A DNA stretch of 64,000 nt from CAVPDE01 sp963707125 (GTDB lineage: Bacteria; Desulfobacterota; DSM-4660; Desulfatiglandales; HGW-15): NCBI GenBank assembly GCA_963707125.1, contig CAVPOU010000004.1:434001-498000 (forward strand). Reading direction: 5' to 3'. A program made the position numbers and the translations under genes. Below the pieces are notes generated by a model that was not told the DNA's origin, made no database searches, and saw only the letters and a program-made list of their open reading frames with translations. Shown piece after piece: positions 35,654-44,141 of this stretch (positions within the stretch are counted from its first letter, which is position 1; each line of letters opens with the position of its first letter).

Positions 35654-36664
35654 TCAATAGCCCTGATGGGCAGCCTCCACGATGGCTTTCAAGTTCTCGA
35701 GTGGCGTGCTGAGCGGGATGGCGCATTCCGGCCCGATGAGGTGCACACCGGCCTCGATGGCATAGCGGGCCTGTTTGTAGACATCCTCCGGCGTGCCCTG
35801 CAGGAGCACCTGGGGGTTGTTGACGTTGCCACAAAGCGAGACCTTGTCGCCGATGCGGCGCACCGCCTCCTTGGAGTCCACCTGCCACTCGAAGTGATAC
35901 GCGTCCACGCCGGAGCGGGCAAAGAGTTCCAGCCGGTCCGAGCAGTTGCCGCAGACGTGCAGGATGATCGGCCCGCCGACCTGGGCCGTTATCTCCTGGT
36001 GGATAGGCAGCAGGTACTGCTCGTAGTGGTAGGGGCCCACCAGGTTGCCGGTGGCGTGGTCTGCCAGGACCACGATGTCCGCCCCGGCCGCGAACTGGGC
36101 GTTGATGAAGGCGACGGTGACCGGCATGAGCTGCCGCAGCATCTTCGTCACCTTGGCGGTCTCGCCCATGCCCACCGCGAGCAGGAAGTTCTGGGTCCCG
36201 ACCATGTGGTAGGACATGGTCCAGGGGCCCATGACCTTGCCGATGATGGCCACCCGGCCGCCTACGTGACGACGCAAAATGGAGAGGGCATCCAGCAGCA
36301 CGCGGCAGGAAGGCTTTTCCAGGAAATCGGAGGGTACGGCGACGTCGGTAAAATTAGCGTTCGGAAACTCCCTGACGTCGGGCATCTTGTCCCGGTCGCC
36401 CCAGTCGATCCGCGCTCCTAGTGCGGCGGCCTCCTGGACCACGGAATACTCGGGCATGACCGTGTCGAAGCCGACGATCTCGTGCCCCGCCAGGGCGAGT
36501 TCAGCCATGGCGTTCGGATTGAGGTGTGCCTCCGGGAAGAAGACCCCAGCCCTTTCCATCAGACCGTGGCAGGCGATGGAGGTGGGGTTGCCCACCGGCG
36601 GACGGGGCCCATGCCGTCCACCGAACATGGCGGACATGACCAGGTTGTGAGAGTTGAGTTTCAT
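35654..36664 (-). CDS. Uroporphyrinogen-decarboxylase-family corrinoid methyltransferase (MtaA/MtbA-like)
   Basis: A 336-residue TIM-barrel methyltransferase. The zinc ligands of the family are visible as HVCGN (H-x-C) and a third Cys in IGPECAIPLSTP. Enzymes of this group move a methyl group from a corrinoid protein to a thiol such as coenzyme M, or to tetrahydrofolate in bacteria using related pathways. The N-terminal region lacks the decarboxylase substrate Asp pattern of HemE. Start ATG at 36664 overlaps the stop of a short upstream frame (ATGA), with AGGAGG 12 bases before it. Co-operonic with the corrinoid protein. The methyl donor is unknown because the first methyltransferase is missing. 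Confidence 0.9.
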   Translation of the reverse strand: MKLNSHNLVMSAMFGGRHGPRPPVGNPTSIACHGLMERAGVFFPEAHLNPNAMAELALAGHEIVGFDTVMPEYSVVQEAAALGARIDWGDRDKMPDVREFPNANFTDVAVPSDFLEKPSCRVLLDALSILRRHVGGRVAIIGKVMGPWTMSYHMVGTQNFLLAVGMGETAKVTKMLRQLMPVTVAFINAQFAAGADIVVLADHATGNLVGPYHYEQYLLPIHQEITAQVGGPIILHVCGNCSDRLELFARSGVDAYHFEWQVDSKEAVRRIGDKVSLCGNVNNPQVLLQGTPEDVYKQARYAIEAGVHLIGPECAIPLSTPLENLKAIVEAAHQGY

Positions 36665-36792
36665 TGGCGTTTGACCCTCCTCGCTTGTTCTTTCCGATGG
36701 ATGAGATTGAATCCACACAGGGTGTTTTGCTGAAGATCGATTTTGAGATTGGATTCGATGCGCCGCACCACGTCGAAAAGGTGCAGGACCAT
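36661..36792 (-). CDS. Short upstream frame, probable C-terminal fragment, unrecognised
   Basis: Codons reading MVLHLFDVVRRIESNLKIDL to the stop TGA overlap the methyltransferase start by ATGA. Coding character is plausible (charged, helical, ends QARRVKRQ). The frame is open upstream to 36915, but its beginning reads like noise, so this may be the tail of a truncated or frameshifted gene. The overlap is the best evidence that it is or was translated. No function is assigned. Confidence 0.35.
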   Translation of the reverse strand: MVLHLFDVVRRIESNLKIDLQQNTLCGFNLIHRKEQARRVKRQ

Positions 36793-36915
36793 CTCCTGCT
36801 CGGCCCGGCGCGGGCCACGGTCAGCCTCTCGGACTGATGGGTTTGCGTTCGTGCGGCGCCAGGAATCGGCGCAGACGGCAACGCACCAGAATGGCCGCAG
36901 CTTTCGCCTGACCAA

Positions 36916-37280
36916 AACTCCCTAGCCGAAAAACGGAAAAATCATCCATTGACTGGATGACCAATGTCAAGCCGAAACTTTCGCCCCTGAAGCCCTACCG
37001 TCTGCAGCCTTGCACCCTCCCTGGCGGCGCCACAGCCTTGATCTCCATAATCAGTCCTCTGTTTGCCTGCTTGGCAGATTGCATTTGCCTGTGTTGAATC
37101 GGCCAATTTTCAGGTATTGTGATGGTAGCGGTAACAGAATGAGGGCCATTCAAAATCACAACTCTCTTTCCCATGACCCCCTTGATCATTATCTATGCCT
37201 TCGATACATTACGAATTGTCGCAACTCTTTGCGGCATGGAGTGCCGCTTTTAAACCTTCCTCAGAAAAGGAGTCAGTGCT
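36916..37280. other. Intergenic, nothing firmly recognised
   Basis: The 365 bases between divergent units hold a 64-codon minus-strand frame (36995-37189) without a good start context; it is not called. AAAAGGAG near 37268 is the ribosome site of the following pseudogene. Confidence 0.4.
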
Positions 37281-37804
37281 ATGGAACTGACGGAGCTTTA
37301 CGAAAAGGGAGAGGCCCTGTTGAGACACAAGGACATTGGATGGCTGTTGGATGATGTGGAGACCGGGTTTGTGTTGGTCCACGACCGCAAGGTGCTGGAC
37401 CGGTACACCTTCAGAGAGTGCTGTATCGACGCCTCTGAAAGCAAGACAACCTGCCGCGTCATGGGCGTAGAACTCTCCACTCCCGTCGTCATGTCGGCCA
37501 TGACCATGACCATCCCTGCCATTGTGGACAACGGCCTCATGAAGGTGGCGCAGGGACTCAAGGAAGCCGGCAGCCTCCTGTGGACGGCGGATTCCGGCGG
37601 GGGAGCGACGTCCTGAAGGGACTTGCCTATGGCGCTTCTCTTGTGGGTCTTGGCCGACCGATTCTCTTCGGGCTGGCGGCGGAGGAAGGAGGCGGCGTCC
37701 GGGACATGGTTTTGAGCATCACCCGAGAACTGAAGCGCCTCATGACTATGGTTGGTGCACCTGACCCGGCCCACGTCCCCAAAGACATTCTCATCGCGGA
37801 CTAG
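37281..37804 (+). pseudogene. FMN-dependent alpha-hydroxy-acid dehydrogenase, internally deleted
   Basis: The first ~110 codons (TELYEKGEALL, VMGVELSTPVVMSAMTM, NGLMKVAQGLKEAG) match the N terminus of the lactate oxidase/glycolate oxidase family. In another frame the last ~70 codons read VDGGFRRGSDVLKGLAYGA then VGLGRPILFG, the conserved FMN-phosphate region and C terminus. The joint is near 37575-37590. About 170 residues of the TIM barrel, including the catalytic His-Asp-Gly region, are missing, and the two parts are out of frame. A good ribosome site (AAGGAG, eight bases) remains. Clear pseudogene. Confidence 0.88.
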
Positions 37805-38251
37805 AGCGCAAGAAAACAGCTCTTCTTCTCTCAGGCACAGCAGGGGTCAAATTCAGGCTAATTTGGGCTAATCGTAACCGGCACTCTACGCAGCTGCTCG
37901 AAATCGTTGGTTGCCATCACCCCTCTTGGACCATCGTTTAGTTCTGCTAAACCGTCGCCCCAAGCACCACTTGCTATTAACGATACGAAGTCTTTATTCG
38001 GGCAGACTGATATGGAAAGGCCATCTTCCGGTTAGGCTCCCTACCTGCCTTGATGGGACACGGTGTTTCATCCCAGTTTTATTTACTGGCTTACAGCCTC
38101 TCTGGATGGCAAGGTAAGCCACGATGGAATTGACGGCTTATTTGGGAAGTGTGCACCACGCCATGTCTGGAGGAAGAGGAAGTCCTCGCCTTTGGCGGAC
38201 GTGAGAAGGCAACTTCTCTCGACTAACCGACCTTTGTTTCGGCCAAGGGGA
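37805..38251. other. Intergenic, nothing recognised
   Basis: About 450 bases without a supported ORF, RNA or repeat of the families named here; likely decayed sequence. Confidence 0.4.
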
Positions 38252-38542
38252 TTACTTTTCAGGCACAAAAAGCAACTTATTGAGAGTTCCGAAGGGGTTC
38301 GGGATGCTGTTCACATCCGTAATGTCTTCCCACCACCGCCCGTCGATCAGCAACTTGTATTCATACCTTCCGGGAGCGAGTGGCACTGTCACCTTCCAAA
38401 ACCCTTCATCATCCTTTTTCATAGGATGTTCATAGGCATTCCAGTTGTTGAATTCACCCACTAAGGTGACTTCTTTTGCGGCGGGCGCTCTGACCTTAAA
38501 GGTCACCCTCCTCTTTTCAGCCTGTCCCGTAGATACTCTCAT
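38252..38542 (-). CDS. Stand-alone glycogen-binding (CBM48/AMPK-type) domain protein
   Basis: A 96-residue protein made of a single CBM48/isoamylase N-terminal domain: VTFKVRAPAAKEVTLVGEFN, FNNWNAYEHPMKK, GFWKVTVPLAPGRYEYKLLI, DGRWWEDITD and the closing N-P-F-G-x-L-N. The Trp and Lys residues of the carbohydrate-binding face (NNW, YKLLIDGRWW) are kept. Such small proteins bind alpha-glucans or act as modules in signalling; no catalytic domain is attached. Start ATG has GGAG ten bases upstream. It is followed by decayed DNA on both sides. Confidence 0.88.
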   Translation of the reverse strand: MRVSTGQAEKRRVTFKVRAPAAKEVTLVGEFNNWNAYEHPMKKDDEGFWKVTVPLAPGRYEYKLLIDGRWWEDITDVNSIPNPFGTLNKLLFVPEK

Positions 38543-38889
38543 TTACTGTAGGCTCCCACTTCAAGGCCCCGAAGCCGATGGTTAGGAATGGCGAGTTTGA
38601 CCGTAATCGGATTTATCTGATATCCTAAACATCCAAAGACGGGTAGGCAACAGATTTTGAGGTCGTAAGGGTGCTTTTGTGTTTATAGCATATGAAAAGC
38701 TCCAAAAGGAAGGAGTGCCTCTGGTTTTGGGGATGACCGATAGTCATTGCAATTGAGGCGGATCCTCTTAGCTCAGAATTGCTTGATAGGACGAGAAACT
38801 TGCTCGGGGATGACTAGGAATGACTAGCCCATTTCAACAGGAGAGAACATCTTTTACACAGGCAAAATAGATCGGGGGGAGGGCGAAGA
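38543..38889. other. Intergenic, nothing recognised
   Basis: About 350 bases between divergent genes; it should hold promoters for both, but no clear -35/-10 pair was found. Confidence 0.4.
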
Positions 38890-39656
38890 ATGAAGACACT
38901 GTCGATGATGCTTTTGTTTATTTCAGGGTTTCTTGGCATAGCACAGCAGGGCTGGGCGCCTAAAGCATATGTTACGGACTCCTTCGAAATCACACTCCGC
39001 ACGGGCCCTAGCAACGAGAATAAAATCATTGCTATGCTCTTTTCCGGTCGCCCGCTTTAGGTGCTGGGTACACGGGGGGGGAATGGAGCCAGGTCAAGGT
39101 GTTAGACGATGGCAAAGAAGGTTGGGTTATGAGTCGATATCTGGTGACCCGCCTTCCATGGGAAGTTCAAGCCCGGAGACTGCAAGAAGATTCAGTGAGT
39201 CTGAATGCCAAGCTAAATCGACTTCAAAAGGAGTTTGTTGATGAGGCTCAACAACGTCAGGGTCTTGCGGAAGAACTCAAGCGAAAAACCGAGGCAGTTG
39301 AAGTCTTGAGCATGGAGCATCTGGAGCTCAAGAAAGGAGCTGGGGGATATCTGAGGCTGAAAACCATACACGAAGCTACTGAAAAGGATTTGAAGGCAGC
39401 TCAGGCCGAGCTAAGCAAGTTATCTGCGGAAAATGAAACCCTAAGATCATCACAACAGAACAGGTGGTTTTTGAGTGGAGCGCTCGTGCTTCTCTGCGGC
39501 TTATTGATCGGCGGCATTGCGGGACGGCACCAAAAGAAGAGACGGTCCCTCTATTCACAAAAACCAACGTTTAACCTCGAACTCCTCATACACGGATTTT
39601 GGCCCAATTGGACATTCGCCCCAAGGCAGGCGTGGTCGTTATTTGGAAATCGTTGA
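38890..39656 (+). pseudogene. SH3-domain/coiled-coil membrane protein (YgiM-like), broken by nonsense and frameshift
   Basis: Starts with a signal peptide (MKTLSMMLLFISGFLGIAQQ), then a bacterial SH3 domain (AYVTDSFEITLRTGPSNENK, in another frame GEWSQVKVLDDGKEGWVMSR), a coiled coil (about 39180-39440) and a C-terminal TM segment (FLSGALVLLCGLLIGGIAG) with KKRRS. Two lesions: TAG at 39058-39060 (the site expects a codon such as GAG) and a frameshift in a run of eight G at 39074-39081, where six or nine would keep the frame. Two independent lesions make a sequencing error unlikely. The family is a membrane-anchored SH3 protein of unknown role. Confidence 0.87.
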
Positions 39657-39995
39657 CTGCCCTTTCCCTCATCGGCCAATAGACTTGCGCTGGTAATCGC
39701 TCGTCACAAATACCACCGGTCCGCTTTTTATTGCGAAACCGATCGACGGGCAGGCAATTCTGAAAAACCGCCGGAGACGGACACCCTCGGTTTTTTCTGG
39801 CATTTGGAATAATAAGTTTACCCTTTTGATAGCTTTGTGAAAAAAATCGAAACTAGATTCGAGAGCGTTATCAAAAGGTTGCGGCGAAGAAATTGATAAT
39901 CAGATTTAATTGAATAAAATCATCACCTGTGGGAAAATAGAAAATTAGGCGGTTTTGAATTTCCTTTCAGTTCATAAACTGAGAAAGGCCGTCAC
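39657..39995. other. Intergenic with a family D repeat
   Basis: Holds the family D element at 39679-39792 and an AT-rich stretch (39830-39960) that probably carries the promoter of the next gene; no exact motif pair was called. Confidence 0.45.
39679..39792. repeat. Interspersed ~110-bp repeat, family D, copy 1
   Basis: Begins ATAGACTTGCGCTGGTAATC then GCTCGTC, with CCACCGGTCCGC in the middle, and ends CAGGCAATTCTGAAAAACCG. Similar elements occur at 41341, 42600 and 43968, and partial ones near 44099, 46832 and 53212. Confidence 0.7.
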
Positions 39996-40244
39996 ATGAA
40001 CGGAAAACAAGAAGATTCTGAGTTTGGTTTCAAGGCAAAAACGGGCGAACTCTGCATGCTCAACAAGAAAGAAAGGACATTGACGAGAGAGGTTCTTAAA
40101 CGAACACTTGCCACTGCGGCTGGCAGGGAATTTGTGGTAGAGCGGTTTGGCAAAGACGGCCTTAAGCTAGCCACAAGCCTCTTGGAGGAAATGGGGGTTG
40201 AAGTGGAAAAAACCACGGCACAGAAGCCAAGGACAGTTTCGTGA
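39996..40244 (+). CDS. Small hypothetical protein
   Basis: An 82-residue protein, soluble, mostly helical (TREVLKRTLATAAGREFVVE, LKLATSLLEEMGVEVEK) with a single Cys and no signal peptide. Start ATG has AAAGG seven bases upstream. It precedes the FHA-GAF gene by 84 bases on the same strand and may be co-transcribed with it. I do not recognise the family; coding status rests on ribosome site, composition and placement. Confidence 0.6.
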   Translation: MNGKQEDSEFGFKAKTGELCMLNKKERTLTREVLKRTLATAAGREFVVERFGKDGLKLATSLLEEMGVEVEKTTAQKPRTVS

Positions 40245-40328
40245 TTCGGGACTGTAATGTGAAGAAGGATCCCTGTTCTCAAGAAATAGGCTCATATAGA
40301 TCATCAATTAAGGCAAAGGATGGAGTTT

Positions 40329-41264
40329 ATGGCTAAGATTCAGGTTCTGGAAGGGCCAATGAAGGGAGTCCAGTTTGAGATTGATAAAGAGGTGATCTTT
40401 GTCGGGAGAGCCCCAGAAAATGATGTCCAAATTCGTGATAATGCGGCTTCCAGGAAACACCTTAAGATATTCAGCGTTGAAAGCTGCTATTTTATCGAGG
40501 ACCTAAAGACCAGGAACGGTACCATGATTAACGGTGAGCCTCTTGATGCGGGTTTCTCTCAACTAATCACAGAAAACGATCTTATTCAGCTGGGATCGAG
40601 CGTCATTCGCTTAGAGGGAATTGGTGCGAATAAGCCACCGATCACAGTAGAAAATATTGAACCTCATCCTCCGGAAAAAGCAAATGAGCCAAGAAGCTCG
40701 ATTGCCTTTTCGGGGGAAGAGCGGCGATCGAGAGCATTTCAGGAAATGAATTTCATCTATGATTTGTTACAGCTCATGGGGGAGGCATCCAATACCGATC
40801 AACTCCTTGAGAAGGTGACGGAATCTCTTTTTGAAAGTTATCCGCGGATAGATAAAGTGAGCGCGTTTCTTTTCGATGATGGAAAGAATAGGATGGAGGA
40901 GATCGTTTCGCAGAGCAAGCAAGATAGTGATAAAAAGAAAACATCTTATACGAGAGCCATTCTGGATCAGGTTATGCAAGACGGTAAAATAGTTACTGTA
41001 TATCTTAAAGCAGACGCAGCGCGGGATGGCTTTACAAATGTTCAGGATACGGTAGCACTCATGGCTGTGATATGTCTGCCCCTGATGAGTGGTGAGAAGG
41101 TACGTGGCGCTATTTACATTGAGGGTTTTCGAGAAAGCAATCCGGTCAGGAAAGAAGATTTCCTGCTTTTGAAGACTATCAAGCGTCTACTTGAATTGAC
41201 TCTGGAGATAGACGATCTAAACAGAGGCGGCGCACCCCACTCGCGAAACCGAAAAAGAGTCTGA
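40329..41264 (+). CDS. FHA-GAF domain signalling protein
   Basis: A 311-residue cytoplasmic protein. Residues 1-95: forkhead-associated domain with the phosphothreonine-binding signature GRAPENDVQIRD, SRKHLKI and KTRNGTMING. Residues 135-300: GAF sensor domain (LLQLMGEASNTDQLLEKVTE, RIDKVSAFLFDD, ICLPLMSGEKVRGAIYIEG). FHA binds phosphothreonine from a Ser/Thr kinase; the GAF ligand is unknown. There is no output domain such as a cyclase or histidine kinase, so it may be an adaptor. ATG at 40329 fits AAGGATGGAG better than ATG at 40320. A second FHA gene faces it downstream. Confidence 0.9.
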   Translation: MAKIQVLEGPMKGVQFEIDKEVIFVGRAPENDVQIRDNAASRKHLKIFSVESCYFIEDLKTRNGTMINGEPLDAGFSQLITENDLIQLGSSVIRLEGIGANKPPITVENIEPHPPEKANEPRSSIAFSGEERRSRAFQEMNFIYDLLQLMGEASNTDQLLEKVTESLFESYPRIDKVSAFLFDDGKNRMEEIVSQSKQDSDKKKTSYTRAILDQVMQDGKIVTVYLKADAARDGFTNVQDTVALMAVICLPLMSGEKVRGAIYIEGFRESNPVRKEDFLLLKTIKRLLELTLEIDDLNRGGAPHSRNRKRV

Positions 41265-41594
41265 GTCAAAACAGCCGTCATCGGAAAATATCACTGTCAT
41301 TTTGCGTTTCTTATCTTCTGCAGGGTTTTGGCTGCGCCATGAAATCGCTCGCCGGAGGCACCACCTGCCCGCTTTCCACATAACGCAGTTCATCGCGAGC
41401 CAGGCAAATCCAAAAAACCACCGAAGGTGTGTACCTTCAGCCGTTCCTCAGCATTTGGAAACTTCAATCGATAAGATATTGCAGCTACTGCCAGCAATCG
41501 TTTCTTTTGCCGTAAATTTTGCCTGCATTTAAATGGAGGATATTGCAAAGTATTCAGCCTGTGATGCTTTTGAAGGATATTTAGGGGCAATTCC
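41265..41594. other. Intergenic with a family D repeat
   Basis: Contains the family D element at 41341-41445 between two convergent FHA genes. No hairpin-plus-T terminator was found. Confidence 0.45.
41341..41445. repeat. Interspersed repeat, family D, copy 2
   Basis: GAAATCGCTCGCCGGAGGCA, CCACCTGCCCGC and AGCCAGGCAAATCCAAAAAA keep the order of the other copies; the left ATAGACTTG part is lost. Confidence 0.55.
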
Positions 41595-42476
41595 CTATTT
41601 GAATTTTAATCGGATAATGGATTCCCCTTCTTGCGATTGGATCACAACATGGTCTCTTTCGATTCGAGCTATTGTTTTCCCATCAACCGAGTCACCAACT
41701 CTGAACTCGACTCCATTTATCAAAGCAAAGGAATTCTTGGCATTGCTCGACCAGACAATCGCTTCAATACTGAATGGGGGTCTTTCTGTATCTCCAACTT
41801 CCAAATTCTCTTCGTTTAGTGCTGGTGACTTCAGACTTTCGGAGGTTGCAGGCAACGAAATATCACCTTGCTGAGAGGTCTTTCCTACTTCCGCAGAAGG
41901 AGGCACAGTCGCACCTTCAGTTCTCTGTCCCTGGTTAGCTTTCGGCATGATTCCTCTGAGGAGAAAAGCTTTATCCTTTGCTGCGAAAACTCCAAGAACG
42001 ACGAGAGCGCCCACCACAAGAAAGCTAAATACGAATACTCTTAGATGATTGCGATTAGGGGTTGGCTCAATATAATGCTTTTCTATTTTCACTCCCGGAG
42101 TAGACGCTCTTTTTCGATGTCTAGGCCCACCGATTATGACAGTCTGGTCCAGAGGGATGCTTGCCCGTTCCGCCTCGGCCTTAGCTTTTTCGGTGCCAAT
42201 AAAAAGAAGAACGTTCTTGCCTATGGAAATCCTATCCCCGTGGGAGAGTCGATGTGAGAGGACTTTCAAGCCATTTACAAGTGTGCCATTGGTACTCTGA
42301 AGATCTGTTAAAATATAATCTGGCCCTATCTTGTCAATCCTTGCATGGGAGGAAGACACCTCGGGGTTGGTGAAGACAATGGTATTCTCTTTGCGCCGAC
42401 CGATCGTGATGCTACCCTTTGGAAAAGGATAATCCTTAATAACCTGCCCTTCGTGTTCCCAAAGCAATCTTGCCAT
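41595..42476 (-). CDS. FHA domain protein with a transmembrane segment and a GspB-like C-terminal domain
   Basis: A 293-residue membrane protein. Residues 15-95: FHA domain (GSITIGRRKENTIVF, SSSHARIDKI, QSTNGTLVNG). A basic linker follows, then one TM helix (FVFSFLVVGALVVLGVFAA, about 145-165), a Ser/Pro-rich periplasmic spacer, and a C-terminal domain (IEAIVWSSNAKNSFALINGV, FRVGDSVDGKTI, DHVVIQSQEGE) that resembles the C-terminal domain of type II secretion GspB/PulB. FHA should lie in the cytoplasm and the GspB-like part outside. ATG at 42476 has GAGGAA just upstream. A link to secretion or envelope assembly is inferred only. Confidence 0.88.
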   Translation of the reverse strand: MARLLWEHEGQVIKDYPFPKGSITIGRRKENTIVFTNPEVSSSHARIDKIGPDYILTDLQSTNGTLVNGLKVLSHRLSHGDRISIGKNVLLFIGTEKAKAEAERASIPLDQTVIIGGPRHRKRASTPGVKIEKHYIEPTPNRNHLRVFVFSFLVVGALVVLGVFAAKDKAFLLRGIMPKANQGQRTEGATVPPSAEVGKTSQQGDISLPATSESLKSPALNEENLEVGDTERPPFSIEAIVWSSNAKNSFALINGVEFRVGDSVDGKTIARIERDHVVIQSQEGESIIRLKFK

Positions 42477-42493
42477 GAGCTTCCTCACATACA

Positions 42494-42523
42494 ATTATAC
42501 TGAATTAAGCGCGAAAAAGGCAA
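42494..42523 (-). promoter_or_regulatory. Sigma-70 type promoter of the FHA-TM gene
   Basis: Minus strand: TTGCCT (42523-42518), 18-base spacer, perfect TATAAT (42499-42494). It leaves a short leader of about ten bases before the chosen ATG. Confidence 0.7.
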
Positions 42524-42599
42524 GTCAGATGATGAGGCGACGGAGCATGGATTTCTTTTCAGATCCTCGATCGCTATATCCCAGTCGCATACCGGTCCG

Positions 42600-42713
42600 A
42601 TAGACTCGTGTTCCTAATCGCTCGTCAGAAAGACCACTCGCCCAATTTCCACTGCGATACGCAGCCTTTCGCCGCTCAGGCAAATCTGGAAAAACCTTCC
42701 GAAGGTGACCCCT
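42600..42713. repeat. Interspersed repeat, family D, copy 3
   Basis: ATAGACTCGTGTTCCTAATC then GCTCGTC, CCACTCGCCCA, and at the end CAGGCAAATCTGGAAAAACC; the clearest match to copy 1 along the whole length. Confidence 0.7.
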
Positions 42714-42740
42714 TGTCCTTGTGATAAGGTGTCTTCTCGA

Positions 42741-42769
42741 TTGACACACAAAACCGAATCGCCTATCCT
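42741..42769 (+). promoter_or_regulatory. Sigma-70 type promoter of the small lipoprotein gene
   Basis: TTGACA (42741), 17-base spacer CACAAAACCGAATCGCC, TATCCT. The spacer is nearly the same as in the promoter at 44142, so the two are copies of one promoter module. Confidence 0.7.
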
Positions 42770-42822
42770 CCTTCCCATTGGCTGGTCACAGGATTGCCGA
42801 CAGACCCTGATCGGAGAGCGCA

Positions 42823-43086
42823 ATGAACAAGTGGATCGCAGCAGTTGCAGTCATGGTCTGCCTGTCTGCCTGCGCATTAACGCCGCCGCATGTCACACCC
42901 GTTGTCGGGGGGACAGTACAGTCGGCCCGACAGGCTTACGGACAGGCTGGCGGCTCCTTCCGTACCAGCTACCAGATCGAGGGCAGAGGGCACCAGTTCA
43001 CGGTGGCCATCGCGAAAGCTGATGTCCTCCACGAAGTGATCTTTGTGGACGGTAATCTTGAATTCAGTGCTTTTCATGGTTATTAG
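42823..43086 (+). CDS. Small putative lipoprotein
   Basis: An 87-residue protein with a lipoprotein signal peptide (MNKWIAAVAVMVCLSACALT, lipobox LSAC, mature Cys at 17). The mature part has beta character (FRTSYQIEGRGHQFTVAIAK, VLHEVIFVDGNLEFSAFHGY). GGAGAG lies four bases before the ATG, and a sigma-70 promoter is 54 bases further up. No family recognised. The PilZ gene begins 37 bases after it and may share the transcript. Confidence 0.72.
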   Translation: MNKWIAAVAVMVCLSACALTPPHVTPVVGGTVQSARQAYGQAGGSFRTSYQIEGRGHQFTVAIAKADVLHEVIFVDGNLEFSAFHGY

Positions 43087-43123
43087 CAGAGCCCAATGCA
43101 ACATATGCTGTCTGGATCTTATC

Positions 43124-43825
43124 ATGACCAGTTTGAGCACCAAGAGCAAGAAGAGAATAAGAGAAGCACTTGAGTTCTTGAATATCAATCGGAGGCCTAT
43201 TTCAGTCCAGATCGAAGGAGAGGCAACTTGTTTTGCTTCAAAGATTGTCAAAGTAGATCATGGAGATCTTATCTCAAGAGGGATAGGCGAAAGACTTGTC
43301 ATTGAGTGGCTCTCCCCGCAAAAGGGTAACGATCTAATTCAGTCCAGGAGTCCTATCCGGGTGAGATTTTCACTTGGAAAATATGACTGTGAGTTCACCT
43401 CCTATTATATAACAGAAAGCGTTGAGCCCCCATATTTCGGTCACATGATCACTTACCCAGAGGCACTTGTCATTGTAGAGAGAAGAATGGATAACCGTAA
43501 CGCGATAGGCACCGAGCGGGAGCCGCTTTTTGTTCATGCAAAACTCACAATCAGGATAAGTGGATCTCAAGAAAAGAGTTGTGATCTCCGGGTTTTCGAC
43601 ATTTCGGAAAATGGTGTTGGGATACTGGTAAGTGAGGAGCAGTCTGACTTGCTTGAACGAATTGGAATTGGAGATAGGCTTAAGGAAGTAGAGTTATACG
43701 CCACATGGACCATGGTTAGGGTCGATGGCACGGTGAGACACAAGTCTAGGGTGCGCGAAGGAGAATATAGCGGCTACCATCTCCTAGGGATTGAACTCGA
43801 CGAAAAGCTCGAATACTATGTTTGA
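43124..43825 (+). CDS. PilZ domain protein with N-terminal YcgR-like domain
   Basis: A 233-residue cytoplasmic protein. Residues 1-110 resemble the YcgR-N flagellar-brake type domain (beta-rich, IREALEFLNINRRPISVQIE). Residues 118-230 are a PilZ domain; ERRMDNRNAIG supplies the Arg-rich c-di-GMP motif and FDISENGVGILV the D-x-S-x-x-G. Such proteins adjust motility or secretion to c-di-GMP. ATG at 43124 is chosen for a family-like start (MTSLSTKSKKR); the frame is open 27 codons upstream and would overlap the lipoprotein gene. Ribosome site weak. Confidence 0.87.
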   Translation: MTSLSTKSKKRIREALEFLNINRRPISVQIEGEATCFASKIVKVDHGDLISRGIGERLVIEWLSPQKGNDLIQSRSPIRVRFSLGKYDCEFTSYYITESVEPPYFGHMITYPEALVIVERRMDNRNAIGTEREPLFVHAKLTIRISGSQEKSCDLRVFDISENGVGILVSEEQSDLLERIGIGDRLKEVELYATWTMVRVDGTVRHKSRVREGEYSGYHLLGIELDEKLEYYV

Positions 43826-43967
43826 GATTGGGACATTGCGCACCCCGCAAAACGACGTTTAGGATAACGGTGTACTCGTCTCTTAAAAAGTCTACGGAGG
43901 GCGTGGGTTCTGAAAACGTGAGTTTGACTTATTTGGCATCGTTGCCTGCCGTATTTCTGGTCGGGAA

Positions 43968-44010
43968 ATAGACCTGGGTTGTTAATCGCGCGTCCCAAAG
44001 GACCGCCTCC
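43968..44010. repeat. Interspersed repeat, family D, copy 4 (partial)
   Basis: ATAGACCTGGGTTGTTAATC then GCGCGTC and CCGCCTCCCG match the left half of copies 1 and 3; the right half is not kept. Confidence 0.55.
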
Positions 44011-44141
44011 CGTTTTCACTTACGATACATTATTTAAAGCAGAAAAGCCAAGAACACCATCCAGTTGCTGGCCGTTCCCTTCTCTTTTCCTGACCGCTCG
44101 ATAGACTTGGTATCGCTCGTTCTTGGGATGCGTCTTTCCCA

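Noticed and set aside
36995..37189. 64-codon minus-strand frame
   Set aside because: Poor spacing of the ribosome site and no coding pattern; left as intergenic.
37281..37620. Selenocysteine TGA at the end of the first dehydrogenase frame
   Set aside because: Sequence after the TGA does not continue the family; the C-terminal part is in another frame, so an internal deletion explains it.
39058..39060. TAG read as pyrrolysine
   Set aside because: The gene is an SH3-type protein, not a methylamine methyltransferase, and it also carries a frameshift; a nonsense mutation is simpler.
39679..44040. Integron-like attC sites in the repeat family between small genes
   Set aside because: The layout is cassette-like, but no RYYYAAC/GTTRRRY core pair and no integron integrase were found.
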